Made by a program: the position numbers and the translations under genes. Shown here piece by piece: positions 62,799 through 64,000 of a DNA stretch of 64,000 nt. The stretch is from Atopsyche davidsoni. Its lineage: Eukaryota > Arthropoda > Insecta > Trichoptera > Hydrobiosidae. The notes under the pieces are model-generated. The model had not been told where the DNA came from. It worked only from the letters and a program-made list of their open reading frames with translations, and searched no databases. Where the stretch lies: the NCBI GenBank assembly GCA_022113835.1, contig JAILWY010000009.1, positions 6,113,501 to 6,177,500 on the forward strand. Reading direction: 5' to 3'. Within the stretch, counting starts at the first letter, position 1. Every line of letters begins with the position of its first letter.

Positions 62799-62999
62799 CG
62801 CAAGGTACGACCAGAAGGTTAGAGTTATGTCGAGCTCCACCTCCTGCTTTGGGTTGGCGCACAGAGCCTCTCGAGGGGTGGTGGCGATGCAGCGAGGGAC
62901 GCAGCCTCCCAGTCCCACCGTCACCCCCACCCTCGAGGGGCTCCCACTCTCGTGCGAGTGGGACCGAAGCAGTATCTCCATTGACACTTCATCTTCTAA
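62799..62999 (-). CDS. MFSD6-like transporter, internal exon: end of large loop
   Basis: This 201-nt exon starts in phase 0 after acceptor GCTTTGTCTGCAG and ends in phase 0 at CTTGCG|GTGAGT. It encodes LEDEVSMEILLRSHSHESGS, a Gly/Val-rich stretch, several Cys (GCVPRCIATT, ALCANP) and then the helix start ITLTFWSYLA. It closes the long non-cytosolic loop and leads into the next membrane helix. The following intron is 3.06 kb and carries the mariner insertion. Confidence 0.85.
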
Positions 63000-63149
63000 C
63001 TGCAGACAAAGCTCGAGTTACATATTTAACGCCCATAATAATTATTTCTCAAATTATAAAAGCGTTCACGGTACAGTAAAAAAAAACTTTCACTAGCTAG
63101 AAGTAAAATCATCTTACTTATATATTTTAGTTAATTGTGAACAACTTAC

Positions 63150-63732
63150 CCCGGCAAAATAGTCAAAACATGTTGTAGAGGAGAAATCTAGATCGTTGAT
63201 TTGTTTCTTCGTCATATTTTCCCCCGTCTTTGTGAGCCCCGCCAAGCTCTCGATGTTGAACTGCTTTATGCTCTCCGGCTGAGAGCTGGGGGACATCGGC
63301 AGCACCCTGTCAGTAGACTTCTCTGAAGACGGCTTTACCTTCGCCATAAAGTAAGTGGGGTACACGCTGGAAGATTTCTCTCCAGTCACTGTCGTATCAT
63401 TCGACCCGAACTCGCAAAATAGATCTGTAGAATTTTCGTACGGCTTGTCGCATACGAAATTGTACATCCCTATCGTCGGGAAGAAGAGCGAAGAGTCGGA
63501 CACTCTCTTCAGTGCCGTTTTGTATCGTTCGTTGTTGACTAACAATCTTACACTGTTCTGGTCTGCCATCGAGGATATGTTTGGAATGTCCGCCTTGGTC
63601 AGGGGATATCTGAAAACTTCTGTGGATCCTTGCGCGGGGTTTCTTATCTTAACAGCGTAGCTGATTGCATCTGATAATGGCAGGGATCCATTTTCAGGTA
63701 ACCATTCGCAAACGAACCCGCAGGTCTCCACT
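63150..63732 (-). CDS. MFSD6-like transporter, first exon in window: large luminal loop (partial gene)
   Basis: The gene encodes a multi-pass major facilitator superfamily membrane protein; vertebrate MFSD6 proteins are about 790 residues with 12 helices and a large loop in the first half, substrate unknown. The window supplies 694 residues in seven exons, all joining in frame. This exon gives 194 residues, all of them loop: VETCGFVCEWLPENG, several Cys, and N-glycosylation sequons NIS, NST, NDT and NMT. The acceptor is ATTTTAG with the first base at 63,732 (63,730 is an alternative). The start codon and first helices lie past 64,000. No substrate can be inferred. Which insect MFSD6 paralog this is cannot be decided by eye. 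Confidence 0.85.
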
Positions 63733-64000
63733 CTAAAATTTAAATTAATTATATTAAATCATTGATATATTCTTGATATACATGTTTAGGTGACTTTTTA
63801 TGGTTATATATGAAAATTAAAAGTAATGTAATACGAATCCTCAGACTATCATTCAGTTGGTTTTTCAAACAAAATTTATTCAATGATAAACCAGAAAAAG
63901 GTTTCTCCGCTTTACCTTTTACGGGAGAAGTATCAAGTTTAACGTCATTATTTCACAATTTTTTTTTTATTGTAGCAATACTTCACTAGCACTTCAATAT
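63733..64000 (-). other. Intron of the MFSD6-like gene reaching the window edge
   Basis: This is AT-rich sequence with no open exon on either strand. It is presumed to be part of the intron upstream of the first visible MFSD6-like exon. Confidence 0.7.

Noticed and set aside
1..64000. CRISPR arrays, bacterial operons, phage or viral genes, rRNA genes
   Set aside because: No regularly spaced repeats, bacterial ribosome-binding sites or recognisable viral or rRNA sequence were seen; the window is eukaryotic.

Overview
The window looks like 64 kb of a nuclear insect genome, most probably a moth or butterfly. It is strongly AT-rich. Genes are split by introns with standard GT-AG borders, there is a decayed mariner transposon, LINE and SINE-like debris is present, and dispersed repeats occur in many diverged pieces. 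No bacterial operon, CRISPR array or complete RNA gene is visible. The species assignment is inference; exon structures were read directly from splice signals and reading-frame continuity.

Layout. Positions 1-34,216 contain no convincing gene. The region is AT-rich background dotted with short GC-rich islets, microsatellites, a perfect 41-bp palindrome, a tRNA-like relic and two copies of a dispersed repeat. At 34,217-34,333 (minus strand) a well-formed first coding exon opens a gene whose remaining exons were not found, so the preceding 34 kb may be its first intron. Positions 34,514-41,668 are gene-free and hold a 189-bp inverted-repeat element and a hammerhead-ribozyme-like motif.

Positions 41,669-47,150 (minus) carry gene A in three coding exons (323 aa, signal peptide plus C-terminal membrane segment). 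Positions 50,772-52,607 (plus) carry gene B in two coding exons (586 aa, same architecture with long Pro- and His-rich stretches). A and B are divergent neighbours and share two ordered sequence patches, so they look like an inverted duplicate pair of an unrecognised secreted or membrane-anchored family. The 3.6 kb between them holds a GC-rich island, a LINE fragment and a hairpin.

Positions 54,000-63,732 (minus) hold seven exons, 694 residues, of an MFSD6-like major facilitator superfamily transporter; its 5' end lies beyond the window. A 1,232-bp dead mariner copy sits inside one of its introns. Genes B and C converge tail to tail.

No functional link between the three main genes is visible apart from the A/B paralogy. 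I see no strong case for a wholly new multi-gene system. The best leads are the A/B pair, the orphan first exon with its long islet-rich flank, the splice-bounded islets inside gene A's intron, and the inverted-repeat/hammerhead-like repeats.
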